From Deltaproteobacteria bacterium (GTDB lineage Bacteria > Desulfobacterota > Desulfobacteria > Desulfobacterales > Desulfobacteraceae), in the NCBI GenBank assembly GCA_003647385.1, contig QMMT01000114.1, positions 1 through 6,782 on the forward strand: DNA of 6,782 bases. Direction: 5' to 3'. The position numbers and the translations under genes were made by a program. Positions within the stretch are counted from its first letter, which is position 1. Each line of letters opens with the position of its first letter. Of this stretch, positions 1 to 6,782 are shown piece after piece. The notes beneath the pieces were generated by a model. The model did no database searches. It worked only from the letters and a program-made list of their open reading frames with translations, and had not been told where the DNA came from.

Positions 1-712
1 CAAGATTAACAGCACCAGCAATGACGGCTTGTGCCGCTCTTTCGATCTGATTGGAATCACCACCTAATTTTCGGATATGTTCTTTTGCTTTAACGGGTTC
101 AAAATCCACGAACCAGCTTTTGAAAATGGCCTGGGTGATTTGCTCCAGGTTTTGATTGAGTTTTCGATTAAGTTCTATCTTGTCATCAAAGGATGTTAAT
201 ATTTTTGCAATTTTATTCTGTTTTATTAAATTTGGTAGCTGTAATGAAATATTTTTAAGAGAGTAAAGCGGTCGAGCAATTCCCGGAGTTCCTACTTGTG
301 AAGCGTTCTTTAGAAGTTCATGTTTTCCTATATTACTTTTAAAAAAGTAGTATAAAAATTTTGGATGAACTTTGTTATTATCACAGGAAATCTTCATCAA
401 ACTGGAGGAGATAACAAATCGTCCACTTTTGGGAACAATACCAACCTCCCCTATAGAACCTCTATGAGGAAAAATTAAATCATTTTCAAAAACATTGGAT
501 GAACCTAACTCCTTGGCTTTTGATTCAGTAATATAAACAAATTCCCCCTCAAATTTCGGGCCATCAGTGATATTTTTACCACGTATTACCGGAATTCCAG
601 TGGCAACGTAACAATCACTTTTCATGCGAGAACCAAAAGGGCCGACAGCAATAGCCCCATTCTGATCAGATTTTAGCTCGTCTATTGTCACTATCTGCGA
701 ATCAGAACTCAT
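1..712 (-). CDS. hsdS: Type I restriction-modification specificity subunit HsdS, 3'-truncated by the window edge
   Basis: This is the DNA-recognition subunit, which chooses the target sequence for the HsdM methylase and for the HsdR nuclease (not seen here). Translating from the ATG at 712 gives 237 codons without a stop, and the frame leaves the window at base 1. Residues about 6-160 form the first target recognition domain, with family-typical stretches GPFGSRMKS (24-32), IPVIRGKNI (40-48) and GTPGIARPLYSLKNI (141-155). Residues about 163-210 are the conserved central helix, including KIAKILTSFDDKIELNRKLN and then FKSWFVDFEPVKAK, a hallmark of HsdS. Family members usually have about 400-450 residues, so the second recognition domain and second helix should lie beyond base 1. 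The start overlaps the end of hsdM by 11 bases, and a GGGG tract (723-720) sits 7 nt upstream as a weak ribosome-binding site, which suggests translational coupling. The first recognition domain is unusually AT-rich. The family call is firm; the target sequence cannot be predicted. Confidence 0.95.
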   Translation of the reverse strand, partial: MSSDSQIVTIDELKSDQNGAIAVGPFGSRMKSDCYVATGIPVIRGKNITDGPKFEGEFVYITESKAKELGSSNVFENDLIFPHRGSIGEVGIVPKSGRFVISSSLMKISCDNNKVHPKFLYYFFKSNIGKHELLKNASQVGTPGIARPLYSLKNISLQLPNLIKQNKIAKILTSFDDKIELNRKLNQNLEQITQAIFKSWFVDFEPVKAKEHIRKLGGDSNQIERAAQAVIAGAVNL

Positions 713-2381
713 ACCCCAACCCCACCAGGTTCTCTCTGATCTGTTTTTCCAATTTGCCATTTTTTTCAAATTGTGTTTTCAATTGGGCTGTCAACCGCGC
801 CATCTTGTCAGCAAAAGGTTCTCCGTCATCCTCTTCAGGAGGGGCACCCACATATCTTCCCGGTGTCAGAACAAAATCATGCTTTTTTAATTCTTCAAAG
901 CCAACGGATTTGCAAAATCCGGGTTCATCTTCATAACCCTCGCCTTCCTGCCACTGATGAAAGGTGTCGGCGATTTTTCGGATATCGGTTTCTTTAAAAT
1001 CCCTTAAAACCCGATCTTTCATATATCCTAAATTTCTGCCATCGATAAAGAGTACTTCCTGCGATCTGTCCCGCAGGGTGTTACCATTTTTGTTTATCCC
1101 ATTCTTTTTATCTTTTGTCAGAAACCAGATGCAGGCAGGGATCTGGGTATTGGTAAACAATTGTCCTGGCAGGGCCACCATACATTCCACCAGGTCATTT
1201 TCAATCAGGGATTGTCTGATAGTCCCTTCATTACTGGTGTTGGAACTCATGGAGCCGTTGGCAAGAAGGAGGCCCATACTGCCGTTGGGAGCCAGATGAT
1301 ACAGCATGTGCTGGAGCCAGGCAAAGTTGGCATTCCTTTTTGGCGGAATACCATATTTCCACCTGGGATCTTTGTCACTGACCTCTCCGTTCCATTCCTT
1401 CATATTAAAGGGGGGATTAGCCATGACATAGTCTGCCCGAAGATCCTTGTGCTGGTCATTGGTAAATGTATTGGCCGGCTCTTTCCCAAAATTGAAATCA
1501 AGTCCTCTGATGACCATATTCATGGCTGCCAGCTGCCAGGTGGTGTGGTTGTATTCCTGGCCGTATATGGAGACATCCCCGATTTTTCCGAAATGTTTTT
1601 GAATGAACCGGTTACTTTGAACAAAAAAACCGCCAGACCCCATGGCCGGATCATACACCCTTCCTTGAAAGGGTTCCAGCATTTCAACGATCAGACTGAC
1701 AATGGCTTTGGGAGTATAGAACTGCCCCCCTTTTTTCCCTTCGGTAAGGGCAAATTGCCCTAAGAAATATTCGTATACATGACCTAGTATATCCTTTGCC
1801 CCAAGGCTCTCATGAAGGAACGGAATGGTGGCGATCAAGTCAATGAGTTCCCCCAGTTTGGACTGGTCAATCAGAAGGCGGGAATATTGCTTGTTTAAGA
1901 TACCTTTGAGTTTGGGATTGTCCCGTTCAATGGCATCAAGAGCATTATCGATAAGCCCGCCAACAGAAGAGACTTTAACGGGTTTTCCACCATTACCGTT
2001 TTCAATGGAAATATTTGCCCCGCCAATGGCACTCTTGTTATTGTCCTGCAAGAATTTCCATCGGGCTTCAAAAGGAATCCAGAACACATTTTTTTCTGTA
2101 TAATAGTCCCGCTGCTCCAGTTCTGATAGTATCTCTTTTTCAAATTTCTCTTTAGAATCAAAATCATCCGGATCAAAATAGTATTCATGGGTTTCATCTG
2201 AGAATTGATTTTTTAATTCCTGCCTTCTTATGTCAAATGCATCACTGACATATTTGATGAATAAAAGCCCTAGGACTGCATGTTTGTACTGGGCTGCATC
2301 TAAAGTCGATCTCAGCCTGTCTGCCGCATTCCAGAGCTTTTTTTCCAGGCTGTTAAGAAACTGTTGTTCAGTTTGTTTCAT
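702..2381 (-). CDS. hsdM: Type I restriction-modification methyltransferase subunit HsdM
   Basis: This is the modification subunit, which transfers a methyl group from S-adenosylmethionine to adenine N6 at the site chosen by HsdS. The protein has 559 residues, slightly longer than common family members of about 500-540. Residues about 8-150 are the N-terminal HsdM helical domain (for example LWNAADRLRSTLDAAQYKHA at 16-35). The N6-adenine methylase domain follows, with QFYTP at 220-224, motif I DPAMGSGGF at 244-252 (SAM binding) and catalytic motif IV NPPF at 322-325. GNANFAW-like NANFAWLQH (350-358) and VALPGQLF (402-409) are also typical. All key residues are present and the gene looks intact. 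A Gly/Asn-rich stretch at about 115-137 looks like an insertion compared with relatives I remember. The ATG at 2381 has a weak ribosome-binding site AAAGGGA (2392-2386) 4 nt upstream. The end overlaps hsdS. The absence of hsdR just upstream means it lies beyond hsdS, elsewhere, or is missing. Confidence 0.97.
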   Translation of the reverse strand: MKQTEQQFLNSLEKKLWNAADRLRSTLDAAQYKHAVLGLLFIKYVSDAFDIRRQELKNQFSDETHEYYFDPDDFDSKEKFEKEILSELEQRDYYTEKNVFWIPFEARWKFLQDNNKSAIGGANISIENGNGGKPVKVSSVGGLIDNALDAIERDNPKLKGILNKQYSRLLIDQSKLGELIDLIATIPFLHESLGAKDILGHVYEYFLGQFALTEGKKGGQFYTPKAIVSLIVEMLEPFQGRVYDPAMGSGGFFVQSNRFIQKHFGKIGDVSIYGQEYNHTTWQLAAMNMVIRGLDFNFGKEPANTFTNDQHKDLRADYVMANPPFNMKEWNGEVSDKDPRWKYGIPPKRNANFAWLQHMLYHLAPNGSMGLLLANGSMSSNTSNEGTIRQSLIENDLVECMVALPGQLFTNTQIPACIWFLTKDKKNGINKNGNTLRDRSQEVLFIDGRNLGYMKDRVLRDFKETDIRKIADTFHQWQEGEGYEDEPGFCKSVGFEELKKHDFVLTPGRYVGAPPEEDDGEPFADKMARLTAQLKTQFEKNGKLEKQIRENLVGLGYEF

Positions 2382-2446
2382 TGAGTCCCTTTGCCATTAT
2401 CACCTAATTGTTGCTAAACTTTATGGTCTATTGTTTTATTTCAGTT

Positions 2447-2476
2447 AATATAGAATATTGCAACCCAAGAATTGAA
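2447..2476 (-). promoter_or_regulatory. Candidate sigma70-type promoter for hsdMS
   Basis: On the minus strand a TATATT box (2452-2447), matching 5 of 6 of the TATAAT consensus, lies 18 nt after TTCAAT (2476-2471), which matches only 3 of 6 of TTGACA. This would start transcription about 60 nt before the hsdM ATG at 2381. The surrounding sequence is AT-rich, so chance matches are expected and the call is tentative. Confidence 0.25.
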
Positions 2477-2493
2477 CCTGATTTTTTATTTTT

Positions 2494-2502
2494 TGGTATA
2501 AT
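2494..2502 (+). promoter_or_regulatory. Extended -10 box pointing toward the 3' end of the radical SAM gene
   Basis: The plus strand reads TGGTATAAT, an exact TGn plus TATAAT extended -10 element. A poor -35 match, TTGAAC (2472-2477), lies 19 nt upstream, but extended -10 promoters can work without a good -35. Transcription would start near 2509 and run antisense to the end of the radical SAM gene. No gene on the plus strand explains it, and an AT-rich spacer can produce such a match by chance. Confidence 0.3.
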
Positions 2503-2504
2503 GG

Positions 2505-2524
2505 TATCAAAGCGTTACTTGATA
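2505..2524. repeat. Short inverted repeat, possible operator
   Basis: TATCAA and TTGATA form a perfect 6-bp inverted repeat around an 8-base centre. It lies at the predicted start point of the plus-strand extended -10 box and about 30 bases upstream of the candidate hsdM -35. That position would suit a repressor binding site, but the repeat is short, no regulator gene is in the window, and it could be chance. Confidence 0.25.
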
Positions 2525-2583
2525 ATCACTATATCTTTGTATGAAAAGTGGAAGAAGAAATGAAAAGAGGGAAAATCGTACTT

Positions 2584-4506
2584 TTAATCGTCGAAAATAG
2601 TACTCTCATACCAGGTTTTGCCATCATCAATATCTGCTAATAAAAATCGTATCCCCTGATTATCTGCAGGATTCAACCAAAGCATTTTTTTAAAGAGTTT
2701 TTCTGCTTCTCTTGGTTGGCCTAAACGCCATAGGGATAAACCATATCCATGCAGACACCTTAGAAACGGTCGATTGTCTATACACCCCCAGGGCAAAAGT
2801 CCATTAAAATTTTCAGGCAATGACAGTTTCCCAATATTAACGCCTACTTCATAATGTCCCTTTGCCTTAAGAATGATCATTTCATGTTTTTTTTTGGACC
2901 TGTTAAACTCCCAGGCACCAAGGTGGGCATGGGCATCTAAACATCGCAGATCAACTGCCAATATTTTTTCCATTATCTTAAATGCTTCCACCTGGTTTCC
3001 TTGATTAAAAAATTCAGAAGCGTCTAAAATCGGATCACTATCTATATCTTTCGGATCCTGGAAAGGAATAATCTGCTCCATTTCATAAGCGTCTCTTATG
3101 CCAAAGTTGATAATGGGCTGGAAATATGGATCAACTGGCTCATCAGGTTCTCCCCAGTAGTGATTTTGAGGATCCCATGACCATGGATCGGCTAACGCAA
3201 GCGGCTCTAATTTTAAGGCAGGGATATCAATTTTTTTAGATATAATCTCACCTGTCATGTAATGTGTTTTTTGAAATCGCCAGACTTTCGAAGGTTTTAT
3301 GGTGAGGATTTCACCCTCAACCTCATCTCTGACTTTACGAAAAGTAATGGGTTGACCTGTTGAAATAATCTTGCATCTTATTGCGCTTTTTTTTACAGCA
3401 ATTGCAACCATTTCTATTGGTTTTCCAATTTGAATGCCCGAGTCGCTGGTAATTTCATTCAGTCCACCCTCTCTTTCTGATATGTTGGAGATTTCCTCTT
3501 TGAGCATGCAGCAGGCAATCTGATACTCAGGGTGACCTTTTTTGTTGTAGGAAAGGTTCTGGGGCTGAATCATTTTATTCATGACGCAGCCTTCAGGAAT
3601 GGTAAGGTTGAACAGGTCTTTTTCATTTATTCTTGGCGTGGCAATCAATCGATCATTTTTTATTTCATAGGAATGCAGAGAAAAGTCTTCACAGATGGGA
3701 CATTGGTACACCCTGCCATTGGGAAATATAAAATAATTGTCCGCCACAAGGCCGGCGCATTGAAATGTTTCATCTTTAGTGAGAAATACTTTTGGATAGG
3801 TGACCACAATGCCATGACCGGCAATTGCTTCAGCTACTTTCGGAATGGTGGAGAGCCAGGTTTCTCTTGATACCTGGCGTTTCCCATCAGGATTTGAAGA
3901 TTTGCCCCTCATACCGATTACCTGGATAAAGAACCGGTTAATACCAAGGCTTTTAACCACATCCGGCATCAATTCAAGTTCATGAATATTCATATCTGAA
4001 ACCGTATAGATCATAGAACAGGAAAAGTTTTTGGACACGACTTTTTGTATCCCTTCCATTACCATGTCATAGCTTCCTTTCCCCCTGATGGCGTCATTGG
4101 TCTCTCTTGTGGCACCGTCCAGGGAAAAGGATAGAAAGTCGATCTCATCCGGGGTTATTTTGTCCAGAATGTTATGAAACAGATATCCGTTGGTATCAAT
4201 GGTGATGGATTTAAATCCAAGGCGTTTCGCCTCTTTGACAGCCAGGTGAAGATCCGGGTGAAGGGTGGGCTCCCCCCCTAAAAAAATGAGATTGGTCTGC
4301 CCGATTTTATTTGAATTGGTTTTATTTAAATCGGACTTTTTAGAAAAAAGTGTAAGCCATTTTTTTATGGTATCAATATCAAGGGTGTTGGCTCCGTGCT
4401 GTTTTGTATTAATATAGCAGTGGCTACAGGAAAGGTTGCATTTCGTTAAGATATGAAAAAAGAGATTGGAAGAGTCCTTTGAAAATGTAACGGTCTGTTT
4501 TAGCAT
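2584..4506 (-). CDS. Radical SAM/SPASM-like protein fused to a TPR-like C-terminal region; function unknown
   Basis: The protein has 640 residues and is probably cytoplasmic, with no signal peptide or membrane segment seen. Residues about 15-230 form a radical SAM domain: CNLSCSHC (23-30) is the CX3CX2C site for the 4Fe-4S cluster, LGGEPTLHP (76-84) is the SAM-contacting GGE motif, and SFSLDG (126-131) is a typical core strand. A second cysteine region, Cys250 then FPNGRVYQCPIC (261-272) with Cys307, Cys332 and Cys333, looks like a SPASM/twitch domain holding one or more auxiliary clusters. From about residue 355 the protein changes character: a domain containing GQPITFRKVRDEVEGEIL (384-401) is followed by a TPR-like end with DLRCLDAHAHLG (519-530) and HGYGLSLWRLG (586-596). 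From memory this half resembles a stand-alone family of Desulfobacterota proteins. The ATG at 4506 is preferred because it lies one base after the purF stop; a start at 4629 would overlap purF by 122 bases. A GGGA 6 nt upstream is a weak ribosome-binding site. The substrate is unknown. Confidence 0.92.
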   Translation of the reverse strand: MLKQTVTFSKDSSNLFFHILTKCNLSCSHCYINTKQHGANTLDIDTIKKWLTLFSKKSDLNKTNSNKIGQTNLIFLGGEPTLHPDLHLAVKEAKRLGFKSITIDTNGYLFHNILDKITPDEIDFLSFSLDGATRETNDAIRGKGSYDMVMEGIQKVVSKNFSCSMIYTVSDMNIHELELMPDVVKSLGINRFFIQVIGMRGKSSNPDGKRQVSRETWLSTIPKVAEAIAGHGIVVTYPKVFLTKDETFQCAGLVADNYFIFPNGRVYQCPICEDFSLHSYEIKNDRLIATPRINEKDLFNLTIPEGCVMNKMIQPQNLSYNKKGHPEYQIACCMLKEEISNISEREGGLNEITSDSGIQIGKPIEMVAIAVKKSAIRCKIISTGQPITFRKVRDEVEGEILTIKPSKVWRFQKTHYMTGEIISKKIDIPALKLEPLALADPWSWDPQNHYWGEPDEPVDPYFQPIINFGIRDAYEMEQIIPFQDPKDIDSDPILDASEFFNQGNQVEAFKIMEKILAVDLRCLDAHAHLGAWEFNRSKKKHEMIILKAKGHYEVGVNIGKLSLPENFNGLLPWGCIDNRPFLRCLHGYGLSLWRLGQPREAEKLFKKMLWLNPADNQGIRFLLADIDDGKTWYESTIFDD

Positions 4507-4507
4507 G

Positions 4508-5950
4508 TTATCCCATACACTGCTTGGTAAAGTTTGGATCAAAGGCAACCGGGTATTTTCCGTCAAAGCAGGCTTTGCAAAAGTTATGTTCAGGATCCTT
4601 AACACCGGAGGCTTCCAGCATGCCTTCAATGGAAAGATAATGCAGAGAATCCAACCCTAAATGTTCCCGCAGTTCGTCCAGGGGCTTTTGTGCTGCAATC
4701 AGTTCTCCTTTTGAAGAAAAATCAATGCCGTAATAGCAGGGGAATTTATGGGGCGGGCACGAGATGCGCATATGGACTTTTTTAACGCCTAACTCGCGCA
4801 ATGACTTTACACGGGTTTTTGCAGTGGTACCACGAATAATGGAATCTTCAATAATGATAATCTCTTTGCCTTTAATTAACTCCCTGACCGGGTTGAGTTT
4901 TACCCTGACGGCAAAATCACGCATGGACTGCGTGGGTTGTATAAAGCTTCGTCCGACATAATGGTTTCGAATCATACCCATTTCAAAGGGGATGCCCGAT
5001 TCCCTGGCATAGCCGATGGCTGCATAATTACCGGAATCTGGAAACGGCATGACAAGATCGGCGTCCACAGGGGCTTCCTGGGCCAGCCGCCTTCCATGGG
5101 CTTTTCTCATTTCATAGACATTTTTTCCGTCAATGGTGGAGTCAGGCCTTGCAAAATAGATATATTCAAAGATACATAAGGATTTATGCTTGGCAGTCTT
5201 GGGATGTTTAATACTTCTGATGCCATCTTCATTAATGATGACAATCTCCCCGGGGTCGAGTTCCCGTATAAATTCTGCCTGGATCAGATCAAAGGCACAG
5301 GTTTCAGATGCCAGGACATAATGGCCGTTGAGTTTTCCAAGGGCTAAAGGCCTGAACCCATTGGGATCCTTCATGCCAATGATTTCACCTTTACAGGTTA
5401 AAAGAATCATGGAATAGGCCCCTTCAATTTTTGAAACTGCCTTTAAGACGGCACTTTCAACATCCCCTTTAATCAGATTTTTAATGAAAAGGTGCAGAAA
5501 AACCTCTGAGTCCATGGTGGTCTGGAAGATGGACCCCTGCTCCTCTAACTCTTCTTTCAGGATATGAGCATTCACCAGATTCCCGTTATGGGCCACAGCA
5601 TAAGAGCGGTGCCTGTGGTTGACAAGAAAAGGCTGGGCATTGGCTAAAATAGAATCCCCGGTGGTGGAATACCTGACATGACCGATGGCAGATCCCCCTT
5701 CAATTCTTTCAAGGTCTTCCATGTTAAAGATGTTATGGACAAGTCCCATTCCCTTGTGAGAGAAGATTTTATCATTTATCCCTCTATTTACGGAAATACC
5801 GGCGCTCTCCTGTCCTCTGTGCTGGAGGGCGTAAAGACCAAAATAGGTGATTTTAGCTGCTTCCGGATGTTTATACAGCCCGAATACACCACATTCATCT
5901 TTGGGTTTATCGCTCTCAATCATTGTATTCTGGATATAAGGATTATGCAT
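4508..5950 (-). CDS. purF: Amidophosphoribosyltransferase (glutamine PRPP amidotransferase)
   Basis: The enzyme makes 5-phosphoribosylamine from PRPP and glutamine, the first committed step of purine synthesis, in the cytoplasm. With this start it has 480 residues. Cys20 in ECGVFG is the glutaminase nucleophile, exposed once the 19-residue propeptide is removed. The N-terminal Ntn domain also shows HVRYSTTG (91-98) and NGNLVN (122-127). The phosphoribosyltransferase domain has the PRPP loop IIEDSIIRGTT (366-376). Four cysteines match the known 4Fe-4S ligands of the Bacillus subtilis-type enzyme: Cys259, Cys405, Cys458 and Cys461. The start is ambiguous: an ATG at 5956 would add two residues, but AGGA (5962-5959) lies only 2 nt before it and 8 nt before the ATG at 5950, so 5950 is preferred. 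Either start overlaps the end of carB, implying a shared transcript. The gene is intact. Confidence 0.97.
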   Translation of the reverse strand: MHNPYIQNTMIESDKPKDECGVFGLYKHPEAAKITYFGLYALQHRGQESAGISVNRGINDKIFSHKGMGLVHNIFNMEDLERIEGGSAIGHVRYSTTGDSILANAQPFLVNHRHRSYAVAHNGNLVNAHILKEELEEQGSIFQTTMDSEVFLHLFIKNLIKGDVESAVLKAVSKIEGAYSMILLTCKGEIIGMKDPNGFRPLALGKLNGHYVLASETCAFDLIQAEFIRELDPGEIVIINEDGIRSIKHPKTAKHKSLCIFEYIYFARPDSTIDGKNVYEMRKAHGRRLAQEAPVDADLVMPFPDSGNYAAIGYARESGIPFEMGMIRNHYVGRSFIQPTQSMRDFAVRVKLNPVRELIKGKEIIIIEDSIIRGTTAKTRVKSLRELGVKKVHMRISCPPHKFPCYYGIDFSSKGELIAAQKPLDELREHLGLDSLHYLSIEGMLEASGVKDPEHNFCKACFDGKYPVAFDPNFTKQCMG

Positions 5951-6782
5951 GGTCATTTTCCTGGTGATAGTCTTGAATGGGGTTAACGCTGAGATCTTGT
6001 TTTTTCAGGGCCTGGATTGCACTACAGATTGCTTTTGTGCCATCTGTTGTAGTGGCATACGGGACCTTATACTTTATTGCGGCACGCCTGATTGCATATC
6101 CGTCCCGTTTGGTCAGGGTTGATGCACCCGTGTTTAAAATCAGCTGGACTTCGTTGTTTGTCACAGCATCTACAACATGGGGGCGGCCGGCCGATACCTT
6201 TTTGACAAGTTTAGTTGGTACATCATGCTCATTTAGAAAGCTGGAAGTTCCTTTGGTTGCCATAATCGTGAATCCCATTTCATGAAAGTTTTCAGCAACC
6301 GGCAGGGCAGCCATCTTATCCTTGTCCTGAACACTTATAAATACGGTACCCTGGCTGGGAAGTTTTTGTCCGGCGGCAAACTGGGCTTTAGCAAATGCAG
6401 CACCAAGATCCTTGTCAATTCCCATTACTTCACCGGTTGATTTCATTTCAGGTCCTAAGACCGGATCAACATTATCAAATCTGTCAAAGGGTAAAACCGC
6501 TTCTTTCACACAATAGTAAGGCGGGATCACTTCCTTTGTCAGTCCCAGTTCATCAAGGGTTTTTCCCAGCATGACTTTTGTGGCAAGCTTGGCTAAGGGA
6601 ACCCCAATGGCTTTGGACACAAAGGGAATGGTCCTTGAAGCCCTTGGATTGACCTCAATGATATATACCTTGTCATTCATGATACCAAACTGGATATTCA
6701 TAAGGCCCTTAACATTAAGCTCTCTGGCAATGGCCCTGGCAGCATCTGCCATTTCGTCAATGTGTTCCTGGGCAATGGAGTG
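5943..6782 (-). CDS. carB: Carbamoyl-phosphate synthase large subunit, C-terminal part (5' end outside the window)
   Basis: CarB makes carbamoyl phosphate from bicarbonate, two ATP and ammonia supplied by the CarA glutaminase, feeding arginine and pyrimidine synthesis. Only the last 279 residues are present; the family has about 1,070. The frame is open to base 6782. Visible residues 1-75 are the end of the second ATP-grasp unit, with GLMNIQFG (26-33) and EVNPRASRT (43-51), a family signature at the ATP/metal site. Residues about 145-260 are the MGS-like allosteric domain, with GTVFISVQDKDK (145-156) and the conserved ATTTDGT (243-249), where effectors such as UMP or ornithine act in other bacteria. 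The tail after about 260 is short and polar. The stop codon overlaps the start of purF by 8 bases (14 if purF starts at 5956). carA is not in the window. Confidence 0.97.
   Translation of the reverse strand, partial: HSIAQEHIDEMADAARAIARELNVKGLMNIQFGIMNDKVYIIEVNPRASRTIPFVSKAIGVPLAKLATKVMLGKTLDELGLTKEVIPPYYCVKEAVLPFDRFDNVDPVLGPEMKSTGEVMGIDKDLGAAFAKAQFAAGQKLPSQGTVFISVQDKDKMAALPVAENFHEMGFTIMATKGTSSFLNEHDVPTKLVKKVSAGRPHVVDAVTNNEVQLILNTGASTLTKRDGYAIRRAAIKYKVPYATTTDGTKAICSAIQALKKQDLSVNPIQDYHQENDHA

Larger units (their letters stand above)
2382..2583. other. Intergenic region between the radical SAM gene and hsdM
   Basis: This 202-bp AT-rich gap separates the carB-purF-radical SAM gene cluster from hsdMS. 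I found no convincing gene in it on either strand. It holds a weak candidate promoter for hsdM, a 6-bp inverted repeat, and an extended -10 box on the plus strand, listed separately. No strong GC-rich hairpin followed by a T tract is visible in the direction of the genes. Read-through from the radical SAM gene into hsdM therefore cannot be excluded, although the gap and the change of function make an independent promoter for hsdMS more likely. Confidence 0.7.

Noticed and set aside
1161..1763. A 200-codon plus-strand reading frame inside hsdM
   Set aside because: It is the shadow of a well-supported gene on the other strand, with no recognisable domain.
2541..2600. A 19-codon plus-strand frame as a real small gene or peptide precursor for the radical SAM enzyme
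   Set aside because: There is no ribosome-binding site, it contains no cysteine and no leader-like pattern, and it overlaps the 3' end of the radical SAM gene. It is mentioned only in connection with the extended -10 box.
2578..2603. A hairpin at the end of the radical SAM gene as a terminator
   Set aside because: The pairing is 5 bp plus 2 bp with mismatches and AT-rich, it includes the stop codon, and the following bases on the minus strand are not a clean T tract.
2584..3411. The C-terminal half of the radical SAM protein as a separate gene with its own start
   Set aside because: The frame is continuous with the N-terminal half, and the only nearby ATG codons (residues 334 and 366) fall in the cysteine region or inside the second domain, with no clear ribosome-binding site noted.
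4507..4629. An upstream ATG at 4629 that would add 41 residues to the radical SAM protein
   Set aside because: It would overlap purF by 122 bases, the extra residues resemble no radical SAM N-terminus, and the ATG at 4506 sits one base after the purF stop, just upstream of the radical SAM core.
5943..6752. An internal ATG at 6752 as the start of a short carB-like gene
   Set aside because: The frame stays open to the window edge, and the ten preceding residues fit the CarB family, so this is the end of a full-length gene.

Overview
All five genes in this window lie on the minus strand and are read from right to left: carB (5' end outside the window), purF, a radical SAM/TPR-like fusion protein, then after a gap of about 200 bp hsdM and hsdS (3' end outside the window). 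Base composition is moderate, with hand-counted samples of about 46% GC in purF and hsdM and about 38% in the 3' half of the radical SAM gene. PurF is of the propeptide plus 4Fe-4S type. The C-terminal half of the radical SAM protein resembles, from memory, a TPR-like 'cytoplasmic protein' family seen in sulfate-reducing Desulfobacterota. I therefore infer a Desulfobacteraceae-like anaerobe. No rRNA or other marker is present to confirm this.

Right part (4508-6782): the end of carB (carbamoyl-phosphate synthase large subunit; arginine and pyrimidine synthesis) overlaps the start of purF (first committed step of purine synthesis). Both enzymes use ammonia from glutamine, though the CarB ammonia comes through the separate CarA subunit. 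Middle (2584-4506): a 640-aa protein starts one base after the purF stop codon, so it is very probably in the same transcript and translationally coupled. Its N-terminal half is a radical SAM enzyme with a CX3CX2C cluster and a SPASM-like cysteine region. Its C-terminal half is an unrelated domain with a TPR-like end. Its function is unknown, and it is the most interesting gene here.

The stretch 2382-2583 holds no convincing gene. It has a weak candidate promoter for hsdM, a short inverted repeat, and a good extended -10 box pointing the opposite way. Left part (1-2381): hsdM and hsdS overlap by 11 bases and encode the modification and specificity subunits of a type I restriction-modification system. 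hsdR is not in the window. The first target recognition domain of HsdS is markedly richer in AT than the sequence on both sides, as expected for a domain exchanged between specificity genes.

The window is mostly well-known families. I see no CRISPR array, tRNA, rRNA, insertion sequence or attachment site. The candidates for something new are the fused radical SAM protein and its placement in a nucleotide-synthesis operon.
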